A DNA stretch of 64,000 bases. Source: Denitrobaculum sp965225735. Its GTDB lineage: Bacteria; Pseudomonadota; Alphaproteobacteria; Kiloniellales; Kiloniellaceae. Position 1 is the first letter of the stretch. Each line of letters opens with the position of its first letter. This document shows, piece after piece, positions 27,336 to 36,688 of this stretch. Made by a program: the position numbers and the translations under genes. Below the pieces are notes generated by a model that saw only the letters and a list, made by a program, of their open reading frames with translations, ran no database searches and had not been told where the DNA came from. The DNA is taken from assembly GCA_965225735.1 (NCBI GenBank), contig CBDDBN010000027.1, forward strand, positions 427,638 to 491,637. The letters run 5' to 3'.

Positions 27336-28244
27336 CTATAGCTTAACGGCAAATTTGCGCTCCAGCCGGATGGTCAGGCGCGCGATCGGGTAGCAGTAGA
27401 TGAAAAAGATCACCAGAACGAAGCTGTAGAAAGGGATCAGAAGCTCCGGGTGGTTGTCCTCGGCCTCGATGGCCTGGCGGGCCAGGTTTAGCACCTCGTT
27501 GACCCCCAGGATCGAAACGATAGGCGTGGCCATGGTCAGGATCGCGTACCAGTTCATCCAGGGCGGGATCATGCGCTTGATGCACTGGGGCAGGATGATC
27601 TCGAAGAGCGTTTGCCGCCGCGAAAAGGCTAGGCACTCCGCCGCTTCCCACTGGGCGGTCGGTACCGAGTTGATGGCACCGCGCACGATCTCGGAGATGT
27701 TGGCCATGATCGGTAGGGCCAGGCCGAAGACCGCCTTGATCCAGTCGGGCACCGGGATGATGGTGTCGCCGATCTTGATCTCGAAGGGGAAGGTCAGCAT
27801 CACGATGAAGAGCAGCACCAGCCAGGGCGAGTTGCGGAAGACCTGGGTGACGAACCAACTGCCCTTGGCAATGACCGGATTGCGGGAGATCTGCCCGAGC
27901 CCCAGCAGCACGCCCGCGACCGTCCCCACAAACATGGTAAGAAACGAGATCACGATGGTCAGGAAGAAGCCTTCCCTCAGCAGGAAGGGGATCCAACGCA
28001 GAAGGGCATCGAAAGCCTGCGCCGTGGTATAGCCGCCGTTCTGCGCCAGCGCACTCAGGGGCCAGAGCCCGGCGGCAGCCACTAACACGAAGAGGCTCCA
28101 GGGCGGCAGGCTGGCGAGCCAGCGGCTGAAGCCCAACTCACCCGGCGCGCTGTAGACAACCTTGAAGGAATGCAGCACCGGCAGGTCGGTCTTGGCGGCA
28201 CTGGTCACACCCGGAATGGCGCGGCGGTGAAGTGTGGATTTCAT
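27336..28244 (-). CDS. Amino acid ABC transporter permease
   Basis: About 302 residues from ATG 28244, which has GGAGG 12 bases upstream; a start at 28259 would overlap the previous gene by 11 bp. An N-terminal extension with one helix (PPWSLFVLVAAAGLWPLSAL) precedes the core HisM-type permease with helices such as LTIVISFLTMFVGTVAGVLL and an EAA-like loop WEAAECLAFSRRQTLFEIIL. This extended form resembles the AapM/BztC side of general amino acid permeases. Confidence 0.9.
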   Translation of the reverse strand: MKSTLHRRAIPGVTSAAKTDLPVLHSFKVVYSAPGELGFSRWLASLPPWSLFVLVAAAGLWPLSALAQNGGYTTAQAFDALLRWIPFLLREGFFLTIVISFLTMFVGTVAGVLLGLGQISRNPVIAKGSWFVTQVFRNSPWLVLLFIVMLTFPFEIKIGDTIIPVPDWIKAVFGLALPIMANISEIVRGAINSVPTAQWEAAECLAFSRRQTLFEIILPQCIKRMIPPWMNWYAILTMATPIVSILGVNEVLNLARQAIEAEDNHPELLIPFYSFVLVIFFIYCYPIARLTIRLERKFAVKL

Positions 28245-28248
28245 CGCC

Positions 28249-29067
28249 CTACCCTCCATAACCCGGGATGCGCATGGTGCGCTCCCACTTGTTCATGCCG
28301 ACCACCACGATCCCGACCAACGCCAGATAGGCGACAAAGAGGAAGGTCATCATGGGATACTGCGCGGAGGGATAATCGTTCCAGATGGTCACCGACTGAT
28401 AGAGCAGCTCCGGCACCGCGATGACGAAGGCCTGGGTCGTGGTCTTGACCAGATTCACCAGGTTGTTGTTCAGCGCCGGGATGGAGACCCGCAGCGCCAG
28501 GGGAAAGACGATGTGGCCGTAGATCTGCAGACGCGTATAGCCCAGCGCTTCGGCAGCCTCCTGTGTCGACTTGGGCACCGCCTCCACCCCGGCGCGGAAG
28601 ATCTCCACGTTGAAGGCGCCGGCGAAGAAGGAGAGCGCGATGATCGCCCAGCCCACGTTGCTGATGATGGGGATTTCCAGCCAGCCGTCCGGCGAGTAGG
28701 TCGGTGTGAACTGCCCCAGCGCGAAGTAGAAGAACAGCAGCTGCACGAAAGGCGGCGTGTTGCGGAAGAACTGGATGTAGCCGGCGACGACCGCCCGCAG
28801 GACCGGGTTTTTCGCCCCCTGCATGCCCGCGCCGATCACCCCGATCACCAGGGAAAAGAGGATGCAGACCGCCGACAGTTGGACGGTCATCCAGAGCCCC
28901 GACACCACCTTGTTCCACTGGCTTTCCTCGTAGAAGAAGATGAAGTTCCAGGTGGGGTGGTTGGCGGCCACTTCCCTAAAAAATTCTTGTACGACTTCGA
29001 TCATTGGCCCCCGAAAAACCGACATCTTGGCCGATCTTCGCGTCAAGGCCTTCGCTGCGATCCTCAC
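28249..29067 (-). CDS. Amino acid ABC transporter permease
   Basis: A 272-residue permease with helices LSAVCILFSLVIGVIGAGM and VGWAIIALSFFAGAF and the EAA loop TQEAAEALGYTRLQIYGHI. It partners the permease encoded next. The residues FFRNTPPFVQLLFFYF are typical of the polar amino acid family (FRGTPLLVQ-type motif, here changed to FRNTPPFVQ). Confidence 0.92.
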   Translation of the reverse strand: MRIAAKALTRRSAKMSVFRGPMIEVVQEFFREVAANHPTWNFIFFYEESQWNKVVSGLWMTVQLSAVCILFSLVIGVIGAGMQGAKNPVLRAVVAGYIQFFRNTPPFVQLLFFYFALGQFTPTYSPDGWLEIPIISNVGWAIIALSFFAGAFNVEIFRAGVEAVPKSTQEAAEALGYTRLQIYGHIVFPLALRVSIPALNNNLVNLVKTTTQAFVIAVPELLYQSVTIWNDYPSAQYPMMTFLFVAYLALVGIVVVGMNKWERTMRIPGYGG

Positions 29068-29198
29068 GTAGCTGAGCTACGCTCCGGTTCTCGCGAAACC
29101 CTTTCCTAAAGCTCGACTCAAGCTGACGGTTTTTTTCGTCGCTTCCCTGTTTCAAACAGCTGCTCTTGCGAACAGCACTGTTTTGTTGTCGACCCATT

Positions 29199-29229
29199 CG
29201 GGAGCGGCCGTTTGTATTGACCGCTCCCG
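29199..29229 (-). terminator. Stem-loop between binding-protein and permease genes
   Basis: A perfect 9-bp stem CGGGAGCGG/CCGCTCCCG with a 13-nt loop lies 17 bp after the binding-protein stop. No T-tract follows, so it more likely protects the upstream message or attenuates read-through, giving more binding protein than permease, as is common in such operons. Confidence 0.5.
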
Positions 29230-29245
29230 TGGGGTCAAAGCCTAC

Positions 29246-30076
29246 TTACTTGATCCAGTCGGCGAAGCGCGCTTTCTGGGCTTCCAGATAAGCGGTGGGC
29301 TGGATGCCCCATTTCTTTTCCAGCTCGACCAGCGTGCCGTCACGGTGCCAGTTGTACTGCATGCCGGACATGAAACGGCCGAAGACGCAATTCTGTTCGG
29401 CTTTGGGAACCGCCAGTGCCCAGGGGTTGTCGTCCTCAGTTTTCAACGGCATCTCGAACTGCTCCCAGTTGCCCGAAGACAAATCGGCGACGATGGAGCT
29501 GTCGTCATAGACGAAGGCGATGCACTTCTTGTCGCGCAGGGCCTGCTTGGCTTCCGCGTTGCCGCCAAAGGCGACGACCTTGGCGCCGTAACGCTCTTCC
29601 ACGATCTTGTTGTAGAAAGCGCCCTGCTTGCCGCAGACCGGCCGGTCACGCAGCTGTTCCCAGTTGCCCAGGTTCAAGGCTTTCGGCGCCAGGATGTTGG
29701 TGCCAGAGGTGTAGTAGTTCGGGCCGACGATGCCGACGATCTCGCGGCGGTCTGGACGATCGGACATGGTCGCGATCATCAGGTCGATCTTGCCCTGCTC
29801 CAGGAACTGCATGCGGTTGGAGGACTGCACGGCGACCGTCTCCAGCTCGACACCCATGGCATCGGCGACCGACTGGGCCATATCGACTTCCATGCCGACC
29901 AGCTTGCCGCTCTCATCGCGGAAGCCCCAGGGCTTGTAGTCCGGCTTCACGCCGACCACGATCTTGCCGCGGGACATGACCTTGTTCCAAACCTCGTTGG
30001 TGCACTGTTCGGCATAGGCGCTGGTCGCGACAAGGGTCATGGCCGTCGCACTCAGAAGGCTGATCATTTTCCTCAT
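29246..30076 (-). CDS. Amino acid-binding periplasmic protein
   Basis: A 276-residue SBP family 3 protein. The signal peptide ends SAYAEQ; the mature protein has GKIVVGVKPDYKPWGF, the family motif VGMEVDMAQSVADAMG and DLMIATMSDRPDRREIV, which together form the amino acid pocket. It is first in the leftward operon with two permeases and an ATPase, and separated from them by about 180 bp that contain a stem-loop. Confidence 0.93.
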   Translation of the reverse strand: MRKMISLLSATAMTLVATSAYAEQCTNEVWNKVMSRGKIVVGVKPDYKPWGFRDESGKLVGMEVDMAQSVADAMGVELETVAVQSSNRMQFLEQGKIDLMIATMSDRPDRREIVGIVGPNYYTSGTNILAPKALNLGNWEQLRDRPVCGKQGAFYNKIVEERYGAKVVAFGGNAEAKQALRDKKCIAFVYDDSSIVADLSSGNWEQFEMPLKTEDDNPWALAVPKAEQNCVFGRFMSGMQYNWHRDGTLVELEKKWGIQPTAYLEAQKARFADWIK

Positions 30077-30156
30077 AACGTTCTCCCGTTTCCTTGTTTG
30101 ATGGTTTTGTTATGACTTTCTCGCATCCGGCCGAGCCGCCATCGGGTGACGACTAT

Positions 30157-31539
30157 TTACGCCACCAGGCTCGCCCCGCCGGTCCTCTCATCGCCCCGTT
30201 TGAATCCAATGATCCGCCGGGCCAATGTCCACAGATCTCCTTGCCCATCCCCGCCAGTCTGCACCTGAAGACCGCCATAGAATAGGCAGGAATCGAACTT
30301 CGCTTGCAATTTTGCGTCGTTTAGCGGCCGCCGCGGCATGCCCTCAGCCTCGCTACAAAAGGCTTCGTGCCGGCTGCCGTCCTTCATTTTCAGCGTTGCC
30401 CGCGCGCTCTCGGGATAACGCGCGCGCATCTCCTCGCTGGAGAGTTCCGCCGAAACTTCAACGGCCACCCGCGCCATCAAAGCGCGTTTGTCAGCAGAGA
30501 CAATTTCGGCAGGGGTCAGTTCCTCAAGCCGCACATGGCCATGCAACAGCGCGCAAGCCACGGCATAGGGCAGTGAGAATTGCGCCTGCTGCGGCGTCTC
30601 CGGCCGGTCGTAGACCAGGCTGATGCGCACCAGTTCAGGCACCTCCAATTCTATGCCTTCGATATCGCGCAGATCAGCGCCGGATGAAGCACGGGCTTCT
30701 GTCACCGCCTCGATGACCGCATGGGCCGCCGAGCAAGCCGGGCTTGTCTTGAAGAGAAGGCCAGGATCGATCAGACGCCAGCGTTGGCCGAGCGTATTCA
30801 ACTCCTCCAGTTTCGCTTCGCAGCCGTTCAGCAACGCCAGGAAACCGCGCTCGTCCTCGAAGGCTTGGGTTGGGCCGCTAAGCCCAACCTTGGCCGCCTT
30901 GGCGAAATCGATGGCCCGCCGCGCCGCATCGCCCACCAGAAAGGGCTTGCCATCGGTCCCGAAGACCGCCTTGCCGCCTCCCGAAGCCGCCGCCGCCAGC
31001 CCAATTGCATGAGCCGTCTGCTCGGCAGTCAGGCCATAGAGTTTGGCGGCCGCCGCCGTCGCACCGGTCAAGCTGAAGGTCACCGTGCTCCACCAGCCTT
31101 TGAAGTAATGACCGTGGCCGCAGATGTCGGCCAGCGTGTAAGTTACTTCCGAGCCGGCAACGAAGGCCGTCAGCAGTTCCGCTTCGCCGGCACCGGTTTC
31201 TTCCGCCGCCGCGAAGACCGCTGGAAAGACCACCGCCGAGCCATGCATGATCCCAGTATAGCTGGTGTCGTCAAAGTCCCAGGCATGGGCCGCCGCGCCG
31301 TTGATCATGGCCGCGTCTCCGGCAGTCACGCCGCTTTCACATCCAATCGCCGAGCAAGGCCCCGAACCCGTGCCGTAAATCTCCCGCAACTTTGGCAGCA
31401 TCGGATGAGCATTCGCCGCCGCGATCACACCGATGGTGTCGCGGACAGCCCGACGGGCGGAAGCCGTCACCGCCGCCGGAATCGCTTCCGGCGCGAGACG
31501 CGCACTCCAATCCGCAAAGCTGTGGCAAATGTCGGTCAT
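30157..31539 (-). CDS. MmgE/PrpD family protein
   Basis: A 460-residue protein of the 2-methylcitrate dehydratase/cis-aconitate decarboxylase/isomerase superfamily. It shows the helical opening AVRDTIGVIAAANAHPML, the conserved NGAAAHAWDFDDTSY near residue 80 and KTSPACSAAHAVIEAV near residue 265. No methylcitrate synthase or PrpB lies nearby, so a propionate role is doubtful; neighbours (amino acid importer, aminotransferase, BKACE) suggest isomerisation or dehydration of a hydroxy-acid in an amino-acid-derived pathway (inference). Confidence 0.88.
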   Translation of the reverse strand: MTDICHSFADWSARLAPEAIPAAVTASARRAVRDTIGVIAAANAHPMLPKLREIYGTGSGPCSAIGCESGVTAGDAAMINGAAAHAWDFDDTSYTGIMHGSAVVFPAVFAAAEETGAGEAELLTAFVAGSEVTYTLADICGHGHYFKGWWSTVTFSLTGATAAAAKLYGLTAEQTAHAIGLAAAASGGGKAVFGTDGKPFLVGDAARRAIDFAKAAKVGLSGPTQAFEDERGFLALLNGCEAKLEELNTLGQRWRLIDPGLLFKTSPACSAAHAVIEAVTEARASSGADLRDIEGIELEVPELVRISLVYDRPETPQQAQFSLPYAVACALLHGHVRLEELTPAEIVSADKRALMARVAVEVSAELSSEEMRARYPESARATLKMKDGSRHEAFCSEAEGMPRRPLNDAKLQAKFDSCLFYGGLQVQTGGDGQGDLWTLARRIIGFKRGDERTGGASLVA

Positions 31540-31551
31540 TTCCGAAGCTTA

Positions 31552-31816
31552 GGGTCTGTTGGCAGTTAGGGTGTTGTCGCGGCGGGAACTGCTTTTTCCA
31601 GCGGTCAGGAGCGGATGTTGCCGTGTGGCAGGTTCCACACAAGACATCCGAGACGCCGCCGCTGGGAAAAGCAGACCCGTCCCGAAGGGATTGGTCGGAA
31701 ATGACGCGAGCTCGCGTCGCTCGTCCTGGAATATGCGCTGCATGTCCTGCGTCCTCGCTTCTAATCTCGCGTCATTTCTGACCAACCGCGCCATCAGCCT
31801 AACTGCCAACAGACCC
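31552..31816. mobile_element. Second foldback/MITE-like element with cloverleaf architecture
   Basis: This 265-bp element begins GGGTCTG and ends CAGACCC, flanked by TA on both sides. Its terminal inverted repeats are perfect over 19 bp (31552-31570 with 31798-31816) and extend imperfectly to about 31 bp. Inside are two long hairpins: 31589-31604 with 31659-31674 (capped by GTGTGG/CCACAC) and 31693-31710 with 31766-31783. It has no transposase. The plan equals that of the element at 4123-4390, though the sequences differ. Confidence 0.72.
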
Positions 31817-31837
31817 TACTATCCCCTTTTTCCCCTG

Positions 31838-32734
31838 TTACGGCCGTGCGGCCGCCGGCTCACACTCCTCGTCCCAGTATTCTCCGTAGGCCTGCCGCGC
31901 GGCCTCGATGGTCTCGATTTTCGTCAAGCTCGCTGGTCCGGCTTTCTTCAGCATGGTCCCCAGTAAACCCTCGACCACCGCGACCTGCGCCGCAATCGAG
32001 GGGAAGTAATTCGCGGAATCCGCGGGCGCGACCAGCGCCACGTCCGCCGCCCGAGCCAGGGGGCCGGAGCGCCGGTCAGTTACCGCAACAAGAGGGATGC
32101 CCGCCGCCTGCGCATCCTGACAGGCAATGACGGTCGCGCGGGAATAGGGCTCCGAGGAAAAGGCGATGATCGCGTCCTCGGCCGTTAAGTCATAGAGAGA
32201 ATTGGCAATTGAGCCCCCCTGGGTGCGCAGCAGCGACCAATTCGGGAAGGCCATGCTGGCCACATAATGCGCATAGATCGCCAGCGAAAAACCGCTCATC
32301 ATGCCGATCACCTGGACGCTGCGCGCCCCGATCAAGAGATCCGCCGCCCGCTCCAGCCCGGCCTGATAGTCTGAGCTGAGAAAGGCGTCGATGTTGGCCA
32401 CCGCGGCCTCGGCCTGCTGCCGCATGGAGGCTTTTCGACCGCCCGCCTCCGCCTGCAAAGCCCGCGCGCGCCCGGCGAAGCTGGCGTCCGGCTGGTGACG
32501 GCCGGTCACCCTGGCCCGGTAGCTGTGGCGGAAAGCCTCGTAGTCCTCGCACTCGATGGCCCGGGCCAGTCTCGAGAGCGTCGCCGGCGCCACACCCGCC
32601 CGCTCCGCCAAGGTCCGCATCGAATAAAGCGCCACATCATCCGGGTGATCGAGAACATAACGCGCGGCAATTTTCAGCCTGGGCCCCAGGCGCTCATAGG
32701 CCGCATCCAAACGCGTATGCATATCGATCCCCAT
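31838..32734 (-). CDS. MurR/RpiR-family transcriptional regulator
   Basis: A 298-residue regulator with an N-terminal RpiR helix-turn-helix (MRTLAERAGVAPATLSRLAR) and a C-terminal SIS sugar-isomerase-type sensor domain (VQVIGMMSGFSLAIYAHY, IIAFSSEPYSRATV, VAVTDRRSGPLARAADV). It is divergent from the aminotransferase/BKACE genes, with a palindrome between. Its ligand is presumably an intermediate of that pathway, a phosphorylated or otherwise charged compound. Confidence 0.9.
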   Translation of the reverse strand: MGIDMHTRLDAAYERLGPRLKIAARYVLDHPDDVALYSMRTLAERAGVAPATLSRLARAIECEDYEAFRHSYRARVTGRHQPDASFAGRARALQAEAGGRKASMRQQAEAAVANIDAFLSSDYQAGLERAADLLIGARSVQVIGMMSGFSLAIYAHYVASMAFPNWSLLRTQGGSIANSLYDLTAEDAIIAFSSEPYSRATVIACQDAQAAGIPLVAVTDRRSGPLARAADVALVAPADSANYFPSIAAQVAVVEGLLGTMLKKAGPASLTKIETIEAARQAYGEYWDEECEPAAARP

Positions 32735-32773
32735 CGGAAGACACTAACTGCTTGACGCGAGTGTTTCAATATT

Positions 32774-32792
32774 ATTTGTTTCTGAAACAAAT
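32774..32792. promoter_or_regulatory. Probable RpiR operator
   Basis: A perfect 19-bp dyad, ATTTGTTTC-T-GAAACAAAT, lies in the divergent space between the RpiR-type gene and the aminotransferase gene. RpiR proteins commonly bind GAAA/TTTC-type palindromes. The position suggests control of both directions. Confidence 0.6.
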
Positions 32793-32906
32793 GACCCATA
32801 CCTACAGATAGCGGTTGCGGCCACATACCAACCTGCGACAGAGTCTCGATGTGCTGCCTTCTCCTTGAGGAAAGCCCGCAGCGTCGCGCTTCAGGAATCC
32901 CACCCC

Positions 32907-34244
32907 ATGAGCCATGTCTTCCCCCGCCATAGCAAAGCCAGCCCGCCGGTAGTCTCCCACGGCGAGGGCCCTTATATCGTCGACAACAACGGCAAGCGTT
33001 ATCTCGACGCCTGCGGCGGCGCGGCGGTCTCTTGCCTGGGCCATTCAGACCCAGAGGTGACGGACGCCATCCGCGGTCAGATCGACTCAATCGCCTACGC
33101 GCACACCGGCTTTTTCACCTCGCCACCCGCAGAAGCGCTAGCCGACAAACTGATCGAGCTCGCACCGGGGAACCTGGATCGTGTCTATTTCGTCTCCGGT
33201 GGTTCGGAAGCCGTGGAAGCCGCGCTGAAGCTGGCCCGGCAGTATTTCATCGAGGTCGGCCAGCCGCAGCGCAAACACGTCATCGCACGCTGGCAGTCCT
33301 ATCACGGCAATACGCTCGGCGCCCTGGCGGCCGGTGGCAACCGCTGGCGGCGTGCCCAGTTCGAACCTCTGCTGGTAGAGATGTCACACATCGACCCCTG
33401 CTACGCCTATCGCGGCCAAGAGGACGGTGAAAGCGACTTCGACTTCGGCCAACGGGTCGCCAACCAGCTTGAGACAGAAATCCAGCGCCTCGGCGAAGAC
33501 TCTGTCGCCGCCTTCGTAGCCGAGCCCGTGGTCGGCGCCACACTGGGCGCCGTACCCGCCGTCGAAGGTTACTTCAAACGCATCCGCGAGATCTGCGATC
33601 GATACGGCGTGCTGCTAATTCTGGACGAGGTGATGTGCGGCATGGGCCGCACCGGCACACTTTTCGCCTGCGATCAGGACGGCATCGCACCGGATATCCT
33701 CTGCATCGCCAAGGGCCTCGGCGCCGGTTATCAGCCGATCGGCGCCATGCTCTGCAGCGCGGCGATTTACGATGCCATTGTCCAGGGATCGGGCCTGTTT
33801 CAGCACGGCCATACCTATATCGGTCATCCCACGGCCTGCGCGGCAGGAACCGCCGTTGTCAAACGACTGGTCGACGACGGCCTGGTAGAACGCGTCACCC
33901 CTCTTGGCGAAGGCCTGCAGGCGCGCCTGGAAGCGCGCTTCGGTCAGCACCCAAACATCGGCGACATTCGTGGCCGCGGGCTCTTTCGCGGCCTGGAACT
34001 GGTCAAGGACCGGGAAAGCAAAACCCCCTTCGACCCAGCACTGAAACTTCATGCAAAGGTCAAGAAGGCCGCCATGGACGAAGGCCTCATGTGCTATCCG
34101 ATGGGCGGCACGGTCGATGGCCAGAACGGCGATCACGTTCTTCTGGCGCCGCCCTTCATCCTCGAAGACTCGCAGTTGGACGAGATCACCGACAAGCTTG
34201 AGCGCGCCTTTGTAACGGCGCTGACCCAGGCGGGCGCGGCATGA
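32907..34244 (+). CDS. Class III aminotransferase
   Basis: About 445 residues from ATG 32907. The PLP features are DACGGAAVSCLGH near residue 33, SGGSEAVEAALKLARQ near 95, YHGNTLGALAAGG near 130, the PLP aspartate in LLILDEVMCGMGRTG near 235 and the lysine in CIAKGLGAGYQPIGAML near 265. It belongs to the omega-amino acid/diamine aminotransferase group (AGAT_II). Its stop overlaps the BKACE start (ATGA), so the keto acid it makes is the likely substrate or precursor for BKACE. Confidence 0.9.
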   Translation: MSHVFPRHSKASPPVVSHGEGPYIVDNNGKRYLDACGGAAVSCLGHSDPEVTDAIRGQIDSIAYAHTGFFTSPPAEALADKLIELAPGNLDRVYFVSGGSEAVEAALKLARQYFIEVGQPQRKHVIARWQSYHGNTLGALAAGGNRWRRAQFEPLLVEMSHIDPCYAYRGQEDGESDFDFGQRVANQLETEIQRLGEDSVAAFVAEPVVGATLGAVPAVEGYFKRIREICDRYGVLLILDEVMCGMGRTGTLFACDQDGIAPDILCIAKGLGAGYQPIGAMLCSAAIYDAIVQGSGLFQHGHTYIGHPTACAAGTAVVKRLVDDGLVERVTPLGEGLQARLEARFGQHPNIGDIRGRGLFRGLELVKDRESKTPFDPALKLHAKVKKAAMDEGLMCYPMGGTVDGQNGDHVLLAPPFILEDSQLDEITDKLERAFVTALTQAGAA

Positions 34245-35086
34245 CATCCGCGGCCACGATCATGGTGGCGCCAAACGGCGCAAGAAAAACCAAAGACGAC
34301 CACCCCGCCCTTCCCGTCACCGTCGCGGAAACGGCCAGGGTTGCGGCTGAGTGCGCGGAGATGGGGGCGACCGCGATCCACGCCCACGTTCGCGACCCAG
34401 AGGGCAATCACGTCCTGGATGCAGCGCTCTACCGGGATCTGCTCGCAGAAATCGAGCGGGAATGCGGCGACGGCATTTTCGCGCAGATCACGACTGAAGC
34501 TGTGGGCATCTATCAGCCCGAGGAGCAAATGGCCGTGGTCCGCGCCGTCAAGCCCCGCGGCTTCAGCGCTGCGCTCAAAGAATTGCTCGCGTCACCCGAG
34601 CGCGAGAGCGACGCCGCCGCTTTCTATAACTGGGCGCTGGCGGAGGAGATCGCGGTTCAGCACATCCTCTATGAAGCCGAGGAGATCCATCGCTTCACGG
34701 ACCTGGTCCGCCGCGAGGTTATCCCCGGCGATCGCCACGCCCTCCTTTTCGTGCTCGGCCGCTATGCAAAGAACCTGGAAAGCGAGGTTGAGGACCTCCT
34801 GCCTTTCGTGGAGGCCCTCACCGCCTCGGGCCTGAAAGCCAAGAGCAACTGGATGGTCTGCGGCTTCGGCCGCAGCGAGACCGCCTCCCTCACCGCCGCG
34901 CTTGCACTGGGCGGCCACGCCCGCGTCGGTTTCGAAAACAGCCTCTGGCATGCGGACGGAGAAATCGCCGCCTCGAATGCCGAGCGGGTGCGGGTGATCG
35001 CAGCCATCGCGAAGCGCCTCGGACGTGACGGGCAGACGGCGGATGGTGCTGCGAAAGTGCTGGGCGCTGTGGGAGAGTTGGCTTAA
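34241..35086 (+). CDS. BKACE (beta-keto acid cleavage enzyme, DUF849)
   Basis: A 281-residue TIM-barrel enzyme of the 3-keto-5-aminohexanoate cleavage family, which splits beta-keto acids with acetyl-CoA to give acetoacetate and a CoA thioester. Family landmarks are IMVAPNGARKTKDDHP, the zinc-site HAHVRDPEG near residue 48, ITTEAVG near 85 and GFENSLWHADG near 228. The pocket determines the substrate and cannot be read here. Overlap with the aminotransferase indicates a degradative unit for a beta- or omega-amino acid. Confidence 0.9.
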   Translation: MTSAATIMVAPNGARKTKDDHPALPVTVAETARVAAECAEMGATAIHAHVRDPEGNHVLDAALYRDLLAEIERECGDGIFAQITTEAVGIYQPEEQMAVVRAVKPRGFSAALKELLASPERESDAAAFYNWALAEEIAVQHILYEAEEIHRFTDLVRREVIPGDRHALLFVLGRYAKNLESEVEDLLPFVEALTASGLKAKSNWMVCGFGRSETASLTAALALGGHARVGFENSLWHADGEIAASNAERVRVIAAIAKRLGRDGQTADGAAKVLGAVGELA

Positions 35087-36675
35087 AGCCCCCGCGCCTG
35101 CCCGTCACTACGCGGATCGGCAGCGCCTTCAATCAGGCCGTTGGGGTGATGCACCAATGCGCCGGCGTGCCCCATGATCTCCTCGTAGGCGCCGACCACC
35201 TCGATATCGTGTCCCGCCTCTTTTAGCTGCTCGATCATTTGCGGATCGAAGCGGTCTTCAATCCGAACATTGGTGTGCTCAGAACCCCAAGTGCGGCCGA
35301 GCAGCCAGCGCGGCGCAGAGACGGCTTCCTGTAGTCCCTGGCCTTGCAGCACGTGGCGCACGAAGAGCATGGCCTGGGTTTGCGGTTGCCCCTCGCCACC
35401 CATGGTGCCGTAGGCCATGACCCGGCCGTCGGAAAGCTGGGCCAAAGCGGGCTGGATCGTATGGAACGGACGCCGGCCCGGCAGCAGATGATTGTGGTGT
35501 TCCGGATCCAGGCTGAAGCTGGTGCCGCGGTTTTGCCAGACAATCCCGCTCTCCGGCAACACGACGCCGGAACCGAATTCCCAATAGGTACTCTGAATGA
35601 AAGAGACCGCCCGTCCTTCCCGGTCTATCGCGCCGAGCCAAACGGTATCGCCCGCGTTCATCGGTGCCGGCCAGGGCATAGCCTTGGCCGGGTCGACTTT
35701 GCCGGCCTCTTCCTGCAGCAGCTTCGGGTCCAGGAAAGACGCCGGCTCGACGGTCATGTAATCCGGATCGGTCACGTGGCGGTCGCGCACCAGGAACGCA
35801 CGCTTGGTGGCTTCGAGCAAACCGTGCACGAATTCAAAGCTGTCCGGCTCACCTAAATCCAGGTGCTGGGCAATCCCCAACAACATGAGCGAAGCCAGGC
35901 CTTGGGTTGGCGGCGGCATGTTGAAAACACGGTGCCCCGCAACCTCGACCGAGAGTGGTTCGACGCTTCGCGCTTTGAAAGCCTCCAGGTCGGACAGTCG
36001 CAGCGGGCTGCCTATGTCCTTGAGATCCTTCGCCAAACTGCGCGCCAGATCGCCACGGTAGAAACTATCAAGTCCCTGTTCAGCCAAAGTCTCAAGACTG
36101 CTTGCCAAGCGACTCTGGTAAAAGCGTTGCCCAGCCTCAGGCGGCCGCCCGTCCGGGCAGTAGGTCTCAACGAAACCCGGCGAACCATCCATCTCCGGCA
36201 GTTTGGCTGTCGTGTTGGCCGCTTGGGTCTGCGTCACGGCGATACCGTCACGCGCATATCCGATGGCGTCTTCCAGGAGGCGCGACAGAGGCAGCCGCCC
36301 GTCCCAGGCACCCTTAGACAAAGCCAGCGCGCTCTCCCAACCCGACGGTGCACCAGCGACCGTCAAAGCGGCGAGAGGCCCGCGTCCGGGAATCGCCGAA
36401 TGCCCCTGCTCCCGGTAGAAGTCGATCGAAGCAAGAGCCGCCGCGCCACCGCAGGCGTCAATCCCAACGGGCTTCTCCCCCGGCTCATGGATCAGCCAGA
36501 AGTTATCCCCGCCCAAGGAGTTCATATGGGGATAAACCACGGCAATGGCTGCAGCAGCGGCCACCATCGCCTCGATGGCATTACCACCTTCGGCCAATAC
36601 CCGTTCGCCAGCGCGCGCCGCCAGATGATGGGGCGCGACAACCACACCGCCGTAGGCTCTTGTCGTCTGAAGCAT
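35083..36675 (-). CDS. Gamma-glutamyltransferase-family Ntn hydrolase
   Basis: About 530 residues from ATG 36675 (an ATG 15 codons upstream overlaps the next gene). The precursor fold is seen in HHLAARAGERVLAEGGNAIE, SLGGDNFWLIHE and GTMGGEGQPQTQAM. The autocatalytic threonine is expected at GDTVWLGAIDREGRAVSFIQ, where the usual TTH is DTV. There is no signal peptide, so it is cytoplasmic, unlike classical periplasmic Ggt. It could remove gamma-glutamyl groups or hydrolyse another amide. It is convergent with BKACE (4-bp overlap). Confidence 0.88.
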   Translation of the reverse strand: MLQTTRAYGGVVVAPHHLAARAGERVLAEGGNAIEAMVAAAAAIAVVYPHMNSLGGDNFWLIHEPGEKPVGIDACGGAAALASIDFYREQGHSAIPGRGPLAALTVAGAPSGWESALALSKGAWDGRLPLSRLLEDAIGYARDGIAVTQTQAANTTAKLPEMDGSPGFVETYCPDGRPPEAGQRFYQSRLASSLETLAEQGLDSFYRGDLARSLAKDLKDIGSPLRLSDLEAFKARSVEPLSVEVAGHRVFNMPPPTQGLASLMLLGIAQHLDLGEPDSFEFVHGLLEATKRAFLVRDRHVTDPDYMTVEPASFLDPKLLQEEAGKVDPAKAMPWPAPMNAGDTVWLGAIDREGRAVSFIQSTYWEFGSGVVLPESGIVWQNRGTSFSLDPEHHNHLLPGRRPFHTIQPALAQLSDGRVMAYGTMGGEGQPQTQAMLFVRHVLQGQGLQEAVSAPRWLLGRTWGSEHTNVRIEDRFDPQMIEQLKEAGHDIEVVGAYEEIMGHAGALVHHPNGLIEGAADPRSDGQARGL

Positions 36676-36688
36676 CTGTCCGACCCGA

